Assembly: GCA_019022495.1 (NCBI GenBank)
Contig: JAFEKR010000003.1
Coordinates: forward strand, 1,922,001-1,986,000
DNA from: Epichloe hybrida
Lineage: Eukaryota; Ascomycota; Sordariomycetes; Hypocreales; Clavicipitaceae
Reading direction: 5' to 3'
DNA length: 64,000 nt
Shown here: one piece after another, positions 12,671-21,756 of the stretch
Position numbering within the stretch: the stretch's first letter is position 1
How the letters are laid out: each line of letters starts with the position of its first letter
The notes under the pieces: generated by a model
Seen by the model: the letters and a program-made list of their open reading frames with translations, nothing else
Databases searched by the model: none
What the model was told of the DNA's origin: nothing
Made by a program: the position numbers and the translations under genes

Positions 12671-12945
12671 TAATTAGGCCTAAAACGGAAGAGGTACCTT
12701 TCCACGCAAATTTATAAGAGGAGTAAACTCCTGTGTACAAGTAAATCAGGGCATAGGAACTAGCCAGTCCACTCAATAGAATTACTATAGGCCACAATAG
12801 AAGCTCCATCTCCAAAAGAAGCCTAAAAATGTGGTTTCCCCTCGTGTGCACATTTAAGAAAATAGTGTGGAATGCATGAATTGCGAGAGGTCACTCCCCT
12901 TACAAGTTTATAGGCGCGGGTACCTCTTCTGTTTTAGGCCTAGTT
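12671..12945. mobile_element. MITE-like element, about 275 bp
   Basis: The two ends form imperfect terminal inverted repeats of about 50-60 bp. The left arm starts TAATTAGGCCTAAAAC and runs through GAAGAGGTACC; the right arm read in reverse gives TAACTAGGCCTAAAAC and GAAGAGGTACC. The inside has no ORF, so this is a non-autonomous element. The target-site duplication is unclear; a TA is possible. In the inner arm (left 12709-12732 against the right arm), four of six mismatches are C-to-T or G-to-A, all with the left arm as the changed copy. This is compatible with RIP but the sample is small. Confidence 0.68.
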
Positions 12946-13253
12946 ATTACGACTGTATGATTGAAAAATCACTACTGCATATTTACGTGTTGGCCAAGTC
13001 AGCTGCTTGGATCAAGCCCGAAGCTTGGACTGTATACAACATACCTTGTCCATACCTGACCTGGCTAACCAGGATGAAATAGCTATAAGCAAAAAGCATT
13101 ATAATCATGGGATGGGTCAGGTCTTTTAATGGATTATGGGGGACACACGCGCGAACTCTCGTGCGTCGTGCGTCGCTGGTCGCTGCATTTGATTTGTTCA
13201 GAATTCCGGAAGCGGAGAGTCGACTGAGTCTTGACAGACAATCTAATCTCGTC

Positions 13254-13267
13254 TACGGAGTACTCCG
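13254..13267. repeat. TACGGAGTA motif inside a 12-bp palindrome
   Basis: CGGAGTACTCCG at 13256-13267 is a perfect 12-bp palindrome overlapping TACGGAGTA at 13254. It is one of ten exact copies of this 9-mer in non-coding parts of the window (full list in the findings). Confidence 0.7.
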
Positions 13268-13532
13268 GGCTTCATGCTTCGTTCGCGATAGTAGCAGGCA
13301 CAGACAGGTATATGTGCACAAGGAAAGCTAGTCATGTCAATCGTGCCCAACAAGTTGAAGAATGGGAATGAGGAGGATGTTTACTCTTCTTCACTGTTCA
13401 CTTCACCACCGCTCGGGAGTCGGGGGCATACATATAATGCCAAGAAGGTGCCCAGTCTTCGAGGGGTTTCTTCAAATTCACATCGTCCTGATCTGTCTTT
13501 GACCGCACACAAACAACAACAACGCCGACAAC

Positions 13533-13729
13533 ATGGGGTTCCCAACGATCCTCGCATGTGTGCTCGCTGGGTCCGCATCTGCAGCCACCTCCATCGGCGC
13601 CTCCATCGGCGCCCCTGAGCAGCCGGAAAATTTCTTTTGCGGGACCGGCCAGCCTCCCCAGGATCTCGTCCAATTCCATCGCCAGCTCAACCTCAACCAA
13701 ATGCAGAGCCTGCAGCATCGAGCCCCGTA

Positions 13730-13760
<31 letters not shown>

Positions 13761-14753
13761 TTCAGGACCCGGAAATGGAAATGGAAGCCCGTGACCGTGC
13801 CCGTCTACCACCATGTCTTGTACTCGGAAAAAGTCTGCCCCTTGATGACCGTAGGTACTCCGTAAGCCGGGGCAAACCACTTGGATTATCTATCCAACTA
13901 CTCCATAAAGTACTATGCAGACGGCGGCTAATGACTCCCAACTCTCTCTGGTTTGATTGATGTAGGCCACGAATTTGATGAAGCAGATGCAAGTCCTGAA
14001 TTATGCCTTCAAGCCGGCCGGGTTCCAGTTCGAACAGAAAGCTGCCACGTGGCGGAAAGTCCCCGAGTGGGCTACGAACGCGGAGGCTCGGCGAGAGCAA
14101 GGAGGCATGCATGAGCAGCTTCGCACGGGTGATTACGGCACCCTCAACGTGTACTGGATCGAGACAGGCAACGCCTTCGTCTCGTATCCCACCACCGCCT
14201 GGAGGGACGGGTTGCAGCCTCATCACTGGTCTCATGACGGCGTCGTGCTGCCGTGCGACTTCGCCGTCGGCACCCCCCGTCGTGGCTGGACCTTGGGCAA
14301 GGCCCTCGTCCATCTCGTCGGCCACTGGAATGGCCTGCTGCACACGTCTTCCGCTGAATGTGCCGATGAAGGCGACCACGTCAGCGATACTCCAGCCGCA
14401 TTGGTCACCCGAGGAGGCTGTAATGTGACGCTTGACACCTGTCCTGATCAACCTGGTCTTGATCCTGTTCATAATTACATGTCCGAAAGCGACAAGTATG
14501 TCCCTCTCCCTCTTCCTCTTCCTCTTCCTCTTCCTCTTCCCCTTCCTCTTTCTGCTCCTTTCTTTTTCTTGGGTTTCTTGGGCACGACATCTTGCTAACA
14601 AGTGGACTGAATCTTCATAGCGAGTGCATGACGGAATTCACACCGGGCCAGATTCAACGCATGCATACCGTGTGGGAGGTCTTCAGAGCTGCTCAGCGGT
14701 CTACTTCATTGATCAAGCTACACCGAGCAAATCCCTCGCACGTGATAGGATAA
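13533..14753 (+). CDS. Secreted M43-type metalloprotease, catalytic Glu missing
   Basis: Three exons, 13533..13850, 13966..14495 and 14621..14753, giving 326 aa. A signal peptide (MGFPTILACVLAGSASA) is followed by a Cys-containing pro-region and a run of ten Asp at about residues 67-76, encoded by GAC repeats. The core matches fungal pappalysin-like (M43) metalloproteases: GDYGTLNVYW, LPCDF, the zinc region at about residue 222, SDTPA, DTCPDQPGLDPVHNYM (Met-turn) and CMTEFTPGQIQRM. The expected HExxHxxGxxH reads HLVGHWNGLLH: all three zinc-binding His remain but the catalytic Glu is Leu223 (CTC at 14314). The frame is otherwise intact, so it may be an inactive pseudoprotease rather than a decaying gene. 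Intron 2 contains a CCTCTT microsatellite. Confidence 0.88.
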
Positions 14754-15489
14754 ATGAGGGATTCACGTGATGCGGTGGAAAAGATAACCCCTAGGCTAAT
14801 AGTATAAGTAAAAGAAAGTAGATGAAATCAATTGAACTATTGTATAAATGTCAGGAGCATGGAGGTGCAGAGGTCAGAGATAGGGTGATTATATGGTAAG
14901 ACCTTTCTTTGTGAGAAAGCCATAAAATAGCCATAGAGATTAACAGACGTAAGCCACACTAATAAACACGGGGGTGGGTAGGCCGTCTATCCCGATTAGG
15001 ACTAACGGCAGATGCGTGTCATACCAAACGCCCCTTGGTGAGTTGCGAGCCGTCGCAGTTGGCTTGACAGTTGGGAATTGTTTCTCCCCCGCGCACCTCA
15101 CCGTCATGAACCGGAACATCTCCCGCCGTCACAGCTCGTCGTCGTGGACATTTTTTCTTTCTTCGTCTTATCCGCCGTCAATTCTCCTGGGGCGAGGCGA
15201 GCACCCCGCAAACTTTCACTCGGTGCTTTGGCAATATCTTGGGGATTCCGTGGTTTTCCATTCCTGGCAGGTGTAGCTTTTGGGTTACTTGGTCTTCTCG
15301 TGTCAGTCAAGGTCGGTGTCAGGTGGGCAGGCAGGCAGACAGGCATGCTCTAAAATCTACTAGTAATATATTTCAAAGATGCGGGAAACTAAAGACTTAT
15401 TGTCATCTCTCCTAGAAGTTGCATATATGCGATGGAAAACGCTCCTCCACTCCACCGCGCCGCCTCACAAGCTAACGAATCACGAGCTA
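14754..15489. other. Convergent intergenic region
   Basis: Between the 3' ends of the metalloprotease and the FAD oxidase. The first half is AT-rich. I see no gene or element. Confidence 0.5.
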
Positions 15490-17007
15490 TCACAACCCCT
15501 TAAGGATCTGCGGGAACAGCTTCTCGTTGAAATCCCACAGGATGGGCGTGTAGTCGGGTGCAAAAGTAAGGCCGGTCCAAAACGTGCTCCGCTGGCCCTG
15601 GAGACGGTAGAGCTTGTTGTAGAAGCCGGCCTTCAATTCCTCTGCCGACACCTTGGGTCCAACTTGGCCGTGAGAGGCGAATGCCAGGACTGACGGCGCC
15701 GCAGTCTTGTACGTGCCAGCTTCCTTCATCTTGGCGAGAGGCTCCGTGATAAGGGCCTGCGCCTCGTCGGCGCCGAGCTCGGCCGTGCCGATGACGCGAC
15801 TTGTCCACAGGTCATGGTTCGTGCCCGAGTCGGATCGGACGTACGCGTCGGTGAAGTTGCCTCGGGGAAGGAAGTAATCCTTTGGTACGTTCGGGGCGTT
15901 GCGGATCCCCGACACGTCAGAGGGGAGTCCCGTGTTGCCGAGGACGCCGACATACAAGGTTTCCCAGTAGAACTTGGAGAAGATGTCCTTCTCTTCGTCG
16001 CTCAAGTCCCACGGGCCCACGTTGTCCGGAGAAGGGGTGGCCGCGATGAGAAGCTTCTTCGCCTTGACCGTCTTGAGGCCCGATGGCGTCTGGATAGTCA
16101 GGACCACGCCGCTGTCGGACCGTTGGCTACGAGCGACAGTGCTTTCGAGAAGGACATCGTCCCTGATCAGATCCAGCACGCGATCAAAAAGCGTCTCGGA
16201 GGAGTGCGTCTCGGGCCACTTGAACGAGGGCCCAGTCAGGCCGAGCCCGAAGGCTGCGATCTGAGGCTGTCCCACCACAGCCATGACTGACCACGTCGTC
16301 GTGTTCAGGGCGTCCGACAACCACAGCAGATTTCGCAGGATTCCCAAAGCGTCCCCGAGATCGTGCTTCTTGAGGAACTGGCCAAAGGGGAGAAGAAGAT
16401 CCTCCGGGACGTCCCCCTTCATGAAGTATCCATTCTCGAACCAGGGCTGGTATTTCTGGGCGAGTTCCATGTATCGAATCAGGCCGATTGGAATCCCTGC
16501 GGCGTCGAAGGCGCCGTACTTGACTTTGACGCTCTTGCCGGTTTCGAAGTCGACGTTCTTCGTCAGGGCGAGCAACTTGATGTAGTCGGTCAGGTCTGGA
16601 TCTACCAGACCTACGTTGAAGCGCTTGAAGAAGGCTTTGGTCGTCGGCCGGTTCAGATACGCCTGCACGCCGTAGTTGATGGGACGTCCCCCGCCTGGTG
16701 GCTGGAAGGCGTGAACATGGCCTCCCTTGATCAGGTTGTTTCGCATGTTAGTTGTTCATGTCCGTTTTCTGCCCCGAGCTGAGGGGCCGCCGCACGACCA
16801 ACTTACGAGTCTTTTGGATTTCTCAATGACCAAGACACTCTTCTTGTAGTCTTCTCGAAGCCGTACGGCCGCTTGCGAGCCGGTGGCACCTCCTCCGACG
16901 ATGGCGACGTCGATCTCGGTCGGGGTGTCTGCTGCGTGTGCCCGGGAGCCGAAGCCGAAGCAGCTCATGGTCGCCCAGAGGCTTGTAATAGAGGTCAACG
17001 GTCTCAT
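15490..17007 (-). CDS. Secreted FAD oxidase, beta-cyclopiazonate dehydrogenase-like
   Basis: Two exons, complement of 15490..16725 and 16807..17007, giving 478 aa; the 81-bp intron has donor gtaagt and a ctaac branch-like site. Signal peptide of about 25 residues ending SRAHA, then the FAD-binding Rossmann motif VAIVGGGATGSQAA and LVIEKSKRLGGHVHAF (the conserved GGH). GVQAYLNRPTTKAFFKRF and the C-terminal YTPILWDFNEKLF fit the NAD(P)/FAD amine-oxidase-like family that includes CpaO of cyclopiazonic acid synthesis. No PKS-NRPS or prenyltransferase is nearby, so a role in that pathway is not supported. Substrate unknown; the signal peptide argues for secretion or the endomembrane lumen. Confidence 0.85.
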
Positions 17008-17463
17008 GAGTGGAATCTGGCACCGGCTTATTAGCTTCTTCCACGTGCAAATGTTGGATTCAAAGGTCGAATGCTGCGAGTTTTCCGAGAACAACTTGTT
17101 GCTGGTCGATTTCTTCTTTATATACACAACTCCGTGGAGTATTGGGCAATGTCCATGGCGAGGCTCAAATAGGAATCCAAGCCTCGCCCGTCCTCGGCAA
17201 ATTCGCAAAAAAAAAAAAGGGCAGCACAGTAATAATACAGCAAGCCGGCACTCTCGTTTCGAAAACGTGCCGAACTTGCCGGGTTCGGCGAGTTCGGGTC
17301 CATCAATCACACACAGTTATATTACGGACTACGACTGCTGGGTCAGGACTCAGGAATCATGCGAAAGAGCATCTGTCTCTGGCCAGTAATACTCCGTACG
17401 CATCCTTGCAAAATGCTGCCACATTGAAAAATCGAAAACAAAAATTCAGGATAATATCCCGCG

Positions 17464-17562
17464 AGTCAGGCAGTCAGGCAGTCAGTCAGTCAGGCAGTCA
17501 ATCAGTCAATCAGTCAGTCAGTCAGGCAGTCAGTCAGTCAGGCAGTCAATCAGTCAATCAGG
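17464..17562. repeat. CAGT/CAGG/CAAT tetranucleotide array
   Basis: About 25 units of CAGT with CAGG and CAAT variants. The order of variants repeats with a 48-bp period: the same block of about 33 bp begins near 17481 and again near 17529, so the array grew by duplicating a larger unit. Confidence 0.85.
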
Positions 17563-18534
17563 TAGGGCAGTCAGAATATTAAGCAAGTCTGGCAGTTAGT
17601 CAGTTCGTTATAAATCTACTCTTAGAAGTTCTATAGTTTTTTATAGATTGTATGTCGTTATCATAACATACGTAACATGAGTAATAAGCAGCTTACTACA
17701 TGTAAATCAATAATGCCAAACCTCTCCAAAGGTGCGACCGTACATGTACATCTCCACCGACCTGGGTAATATGTACACTGTGGGTCTTGGTGGCGCAGTG
17801 CTCATATGTATGTAATTACTTGTCTTGCTTTTCCCGAATGACCCGGCATCGTACGGAGTAATAAGCAAAGCATGTGAAAGAGCCCCCCGTTGATGTAAGT
17901 GTTGCACCGAAAAAAGGGGGGGGGAAAGGCGCAGCTGACTGGCCTTTCATTTTGTGCGTGTTTATTGTTTAATGCTTTTTAGAAAGACATCGGGATTGCT
18001 GGCGATACCTAGCCAGTCTGACGATTAACATATAAATAACAGGAACCGCAGTGATAAGAATAGGGCGTGACTATCTGTGGCTGCGTAGCGCAAGATCTAG
18101 TTTTAGTTCGCGACCGCAGTCAAAGCGTATTACGTGAATCCGCTTCGAGTTTTGCTCGCAGCTTAAATTGACGTGATTCCCCGTTCCTCTGCGATCGTGT
18201 TCGCTCCCCCTCTCTGCGTCTCTACCATGACAAGATGGCGAAAACAAGCAGTTTTGCCTCGTGCTCGGGAGGACCTTGTGCCTTCATCATCCCTTAAGTA
18301 GCCGAAGAGTATTTTTTGGGGTAGCCAATCACATTCCACCCCTCCCTGGATCCTTAGTAATCAGGTTATACATCGGGAGGTATGTAGTCCGTAGCGTCAG
18401 CTTGCTTCGAGGATGAGGAAAATCCAGTTACTACTCGGAAACTATTCTGAAGGAGGACCTGGAATGGGGGGGTTTATTGTCTTACCCGCGGCGTCATCGC
18501 AACGCAAGGGAGGCCGCAGATGCGAAGGAAAGAC

Positions 18535-18542
18535 TATAAAGG
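18535..18542 (+). promoter_or_regulatory. TATA box of the 43-aa peptide gene
   Basis: TATAAAGG at 190 bp before the ATG, followed by a C/T-rich leader as in strongly expressed fungal genes. Confidence 0.55.
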
Positions 18543-18724
18543 GGCGGACCGTGTCGCACCTCTTGTTTCCCAAAAGGACCTCCTCCATTTCTCTCCCTTC
18601 GCTCCGTCCTTCGTCCTCTGTCCACTGTCCAATCTGTGCCTCACAATTGCTTGAGCAGTCCATCTACGTCTCCCCACCGAATCCATCGCATCTATCGCAT
18701 CTCCTCGCGTCGTCAACCAGCACA

Positions 18725-18856
18725 ATGCAACTTACCGCTGTTTTTGCCGCCCTTTCCTTCATCGGTCTGGCTGTTGCCGTCCGGGGTCCCGCGCCGTTCG
18801 ACCACGGTCATCGTCTGGACAATCGTGCTGAATACCCCGACACGAGGCCTGAATAA
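18725..18856 (+). CDS. Putative small secreted peptide, 43 aa
   Basis: Single-exon reading frame of 43 codons starting MQLTAVFAALSFIGLAVAV, a good signal peptide, followed by 24 polar residues (RGPAPFDHGHRLDNRAEYPD...) with no cysteine. Upstream it has a TATA box at 18535 and a pyrimidine-rich leader, both pointing to a real gene. I do not recognise the peptide. It lacks Lys-Arg processing sites and internal repeats, so it does not look like a pheromone precursor. A further exon is possible, but I found no good donor before the stop codon. It lies in the accessory block about 800 bp before a cysteine-rich secreted protein on the same strand. Confidence 0.5.
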   Translation: MQLTAVFAALSFIGLAVAVRGPAPFDHGHRLDNRAEYPDTRPE

Positions 18857-19258
18857 GTCGAGCATATCAAGAAATGCTCTTCATCCATGGTATAAAGGAT
18901 GTGAAATGGCCGGCCAGCCAAGAGGGGCGGGCGGGCGGCTGAGAGAGTGGGAGACAAAAATTGTTTGGTGGAAGGGCAACTATTTTCGGCGACGAGGGAT
19001 CATGTGTTTGAGGAAATGGACCAAAGGACCTGCTGCGAGGCTGGGCTGATGAGTTGACCAATTTATTTGAGCGTATGGGAACGGTTTCTGTCGGGCGTCT
19101 TGTACGGAGTAGCGTCTTGTATACCAATAAACTTGTTCACGTCCTTGATGCACGAGGTTTGTTGTTGAACTGCCATCGTCTACAGCCCGCACAAGTGTTG
19201 TAAATCATACGTGACTGCGAGTGGCAAAAAAAAGAAAAAGGGCAGCCGCTGGTCCTGG

Positions 19259-19461
19259 TCCGTCTTTGCTCTTCAATCTGGACCATGTGTGAATCCCGCC
19301 GGCAATGCAACCGACGCCGCGCAACTTGCCGTCAATATTGTAGTAATCATGCATACTATATCACGGAATGACCCGTCTCCATTCAAGTCAAAAAGGCCTT
19401 CCTGGGTGCACGACTGGTTGGCGGGATTCACACATGGTCCAGATTGAAGAGCAAAGACGGA
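19259..19461. repeat. Perfect 42-bp inverted repeat, 119-bp spacer
   Basis: Left arm 19259-19300 and right arm 19420-19461 are exact reverse complements over 42 bp (TCCGTCTTTGCTCTTCAATC... in the left arm). The spacer has no ORF and no further symmetry. The right arm ends 21 bp before the TATA box of the cysteine-rich protein gene. It could be a very short non-autonomous element, a recent inverted duplication, or a regulatory hairpin. Confidence 0.9.
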
Positions 19462-19482
19462 GGAGGACTGAGAACTGGAACG

Positions 19483-19490
19483 TATAAATA
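19483..19490 (+). promoter_or_regulatory. TATA box of the cysteine-rich protein gene
   Basis: TATAAATA, 178 bp before the ATG at 19661, directly downstream of the right arm of the inverted repeat. Confidence 0.65.
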
Positions 19491-19660
19491 GGCGAGGCAT
19501 CACCGGTTGTACAGAGCCGTTGGGAACAGTCTTCCGTGCCTCACGCCTCCCTGATTCTTCTCTTTCACTTGAACAGACTTTCCACTTACGTACATCTCGT
19601 AAGCCTCTTCTACTCGTCGCTTTCTTATCTCTGTTTGTACTTGACTGATAAGATCAGAAA

Positions 19661-19909
19661 ATGGTTTCCGTTGCTCGATTAACTGCCGCAGCTGTCATGC
19701 TGTTCGTTACCGTTGAAGCCACCAAGTGTGCTTGCACCGGCGGATCGGCCCAGAGTGAGAGAGCATGTTATTTAGGCGGTCACGAATACAGCTATTCATG
19801 TGGCTTTGGAGGATGCTGTCTCGGTGAGAGTGAAGTCGAGGAATTCATACAAGCATGCCAGAAAGTTGGTGAACAGTTCAAGCATTGCGACAACTGCTTT
19901 TACTGCTAA
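19661..19909 (+). CDS. Small secreted cysteine-rich protein, 82 aa
   Basis: Single exon. Signal peptide MVSVARLTAAAVMLFVTVEA, then about 62 residues with ten cysteines in the pattern C-x-C-x10-C-x10-C-x4-CC-x12-C-x9-C-x2-C-x2-C, enough for five disulfides. Size, cysteine density and a strong TATA promoter fit a fungal small secreted protein, as with candidate effectors or antimicrobial proteins. The spacing is not the CFEM or hydrophobin pattern, and I cannot assign a family. Neighbours are the 43-aa secreted peptide upstream and DSC4 downstream. A host- or competitor-directed role is inference from class only. Confidence 0.8.
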   Translation: MVSVARLTAAAVMLFVTVEATKCACTGGSAQSERACYLGGHEYSYSCGFGGCCLGESEVEEFIQACQKVGEQFKHCDNCFYC

Positions 19910-20388
19910 GTTGTGCCGGACGGCTGTTGGGGAGGCCCCGTTCTGTAGTCTGTCTAGCAGTAGCTGGATGAATGGATGAATGGATGAATATGATATGGTC
20001 CCGTAGAGTCTGCACATATTTCGAGATGGTGTTTCCATGGAGGGAGACGGCTGGAACTTCTGAAAGGATTCATGCCATGGTTCATGGAGCTTCTGGCGGC
20101 CGGGTTTAGTGTTGTTCCCGAAGCGGCCGCCCCCGAGCACGGCCAAATAATAATAATAATAAATGCAAGCTAGAACACTTAAAGCTGAGGCTACGTCAAC
20201 GGCAACCTCACATCTCATCACATGTCGACTAGCCGCAAGCTCCCAAACGGCACGTCCTCACCCTCACCACCGTTTTCATCCCGCCCTCGCTCGTGCTCTT
20301 CATGACTAGCAGATTTTGAGCTCGAGCTGCTTCAATGCAGGGCTTGCTCATCCGTTGCAGATGACGTACGAGTCTACGACTGACGACT
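19910..20388. other. Intergenic, no gene seen
   Basis: 3' region of the cysteine-rich protein and promoter of DSC4. It contains short ATGGATGA and ATAATA repeats and nothing else I can support. Confidence 0.5.
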
Positions 20389-21658
20389 ATGAACCATGAT
20401 CGTGCGCCTAGGTCGCCCGCCCTAGCCCGCGGCAGCTCATCTACGCGACAGGCAGACGACAACGATACGACTCCGAGTCCAAGTCTGAATCCGAGTCCGA
20501 GTCCGATACAAACTCCCAACGACCCCACGATCGCGGGTGTAGATGCAGACGACAATGGAGAGTCTCAACCCCGCTCACCCTCTCGGTCGCGGAGACGACG
20601 CAAGAAGAAGAGCAAGAAAGGCCGTAACCCCGGCCTCGTCAAAAAGCTATGCTTTGTCACTCACTTGCTCAAGACTCTTGATTTGCTGGTCTTTGCCGAG
20701 CTGAGCGGCCTGTATTATATGGAGTAAGTCTTTTCTCTTCTCTCTCTTCATTGATATCCGCCTGGATGCTCCGTCCCCCGTCCCCCGTCCCCCGTCCCCC
20801 CTCCTCCCTCCAAATCATCAGCTAACAAACGTTTGTAGATGTTCCATGTTCCGGTTCCTCCTCCGCGCTGTCGGGCAATATATGTACCTCACCCCGAAAG
20901 ACGAAACTTTCCCCTTCCTCATGCCCGCTGGCAGAGTTCACGTCCTCCTCGTCGTCATCCCGAACCTCGTCTGCATGTTCCTCCACCTCTTCACCTCCAT
21001 ACCGCGCGGACCCGACTTCCATCGCGGCTACCAGCACGGGGGGCTCATCATCGATTTTGTTGGGCAGCGCCCGGCAACATACCCAATGTACTACCTACTA
21101 GCCGATTTTGCCATATTGCTCATCCAGTGCCTGATGCTCACGGTACATACTCAGCGAGAGCAACTTCGCGTCCTGTTGAAGACGTTCCGGCCGATCATGC
21201 CTGAGCTGTCGGACGAGACGGAGGCCGCTGTTCGCTCAGCGCAGGATTTGGATGCCGAAGAAAGAGGGGTGTCGCTGCATGCTCAACATGTCCCGGCTTC
21301 TGCCACGAACGCTACCGCTGTAGATGAAAGTGGTGGCATTGAGATGAGGGACCCATTGAACGGATCGCTTGAAACGGCTGAAGGAAGCGAGCAGAACGGC
21401 GAAGCGGCAGCATCATTGCTGCAGCGGACCGCGAGCGAAGATTCTCCGAGGGCACAGTTGTCGGATGTAATGAACTCGGGCAATGCTGTACTGGGAAACT
21501 ACTACATCGTTCAGTCCCTCATGTCAGCGGCCGGCGAGCTTGAGCGCACGGCGGCCCATTCCTTACGAACAATAAGCTACGGAGCGACATTGGCGACCTT
21601 GCAAGCTAGAAGGCGGGCGGCACTCGCGCAATCTGCCACGATGAGACCCAACAGATAG
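20389..21658 (+). CDS. dsc4: DSC E3 ligase complex subunit 4 (DUF1746)
   Basis: Two exons, 20389..20723 and 20839..21658, giving 384 aa. A polar, low-complexity head (Ser/Pro repeats then RSRRRRKKKSKKGRNPGL) leads into the DUF1746 domain: KKLCFVTHLLKTLDLLVFAE, CSMFRFLLRAVGQYMYL, a hydrophobic segment VHVLLVVIPNLVCMFLHLF, and ADFAILLIQCLMLTVHTQRE. Several segments are membrane-spanning. Family knowledge: Dsc4 is a membrane subunit of the Golgi/ER Dsc ubiquitin ligase that cleaves the sterol regulator SREBP in S. pombe and Aspergillus and supports hypoxia and azole responses. The polar C-terminal tail of about 170 residues is poorly conserved in type. The intron contains CCCCGT repeats. Confidence 0.85.
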
Positions 21659-21756
21659 ATCTGGACATGAGCCTGATAACGACTTGATTTTGGTCCGCTT
21701 CTAACATGATTGTTCCGTACAAAGTGCAAACATGTGTTGCCATTCCCTTTTATCCT

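Larger units (their letters stand above)
12097..13532. other. Accessory intergenic region with MITE-like element
   Basis: 1.4 kb between the 71-aa gene and the metalloprotease, without a supported gene. It holds the MITE-like element at 12671-12945, a TACGGAGTA palindrome near 13254 and the metalloprotease promoter, with a TATA-like catataat near 13430 about 100 bp before the start codon. Confidence 0.6.
17008..18724. other. Repeat-containing intergenic region
   Basis: 1.7 kb upstream of both the FAD oxidase (minus) and the 43-aa peptide (plus). It contains an A12 run near 17207, the CAGT array at 17464-17562, TACGGAGTA copies at 17390 and 17852, the TACGGACTA variant at 17323 and TAGTCCGTA at 18385. 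The right end (18550-18720) is a pyrimidine-rich leader of the next gene. No other gene seen. Confidence 0.6.
18857..19660. other. Intergenic with inverted repeat and promoter
   Basis: 3' region of the 43-aa peptide gene and promoter of the cysteine-rich protein. It holds TACGGAGTA at 19103, the perfect inverted repeat at 19259-19461, a TATA box at 19483 and a GATA-type site (TGATAAGATCA) at 19645, just before the ATG. Confidence 0.65.

Noticed and set aside
15490..17007. Cyclopiazonic acid cluster
   Set aside because: Only the oxidase-like gene is present; no PKS-NRPS or prenyltransferase is in the window.
20229..20555. 108-codon minus-strand ORF opposite the DSC4 start
   Set aside because: Antisense to the Ser/Pro repeat of DSC4 exon 1; its Leu/Gly repeats are mirror images of that repeat.
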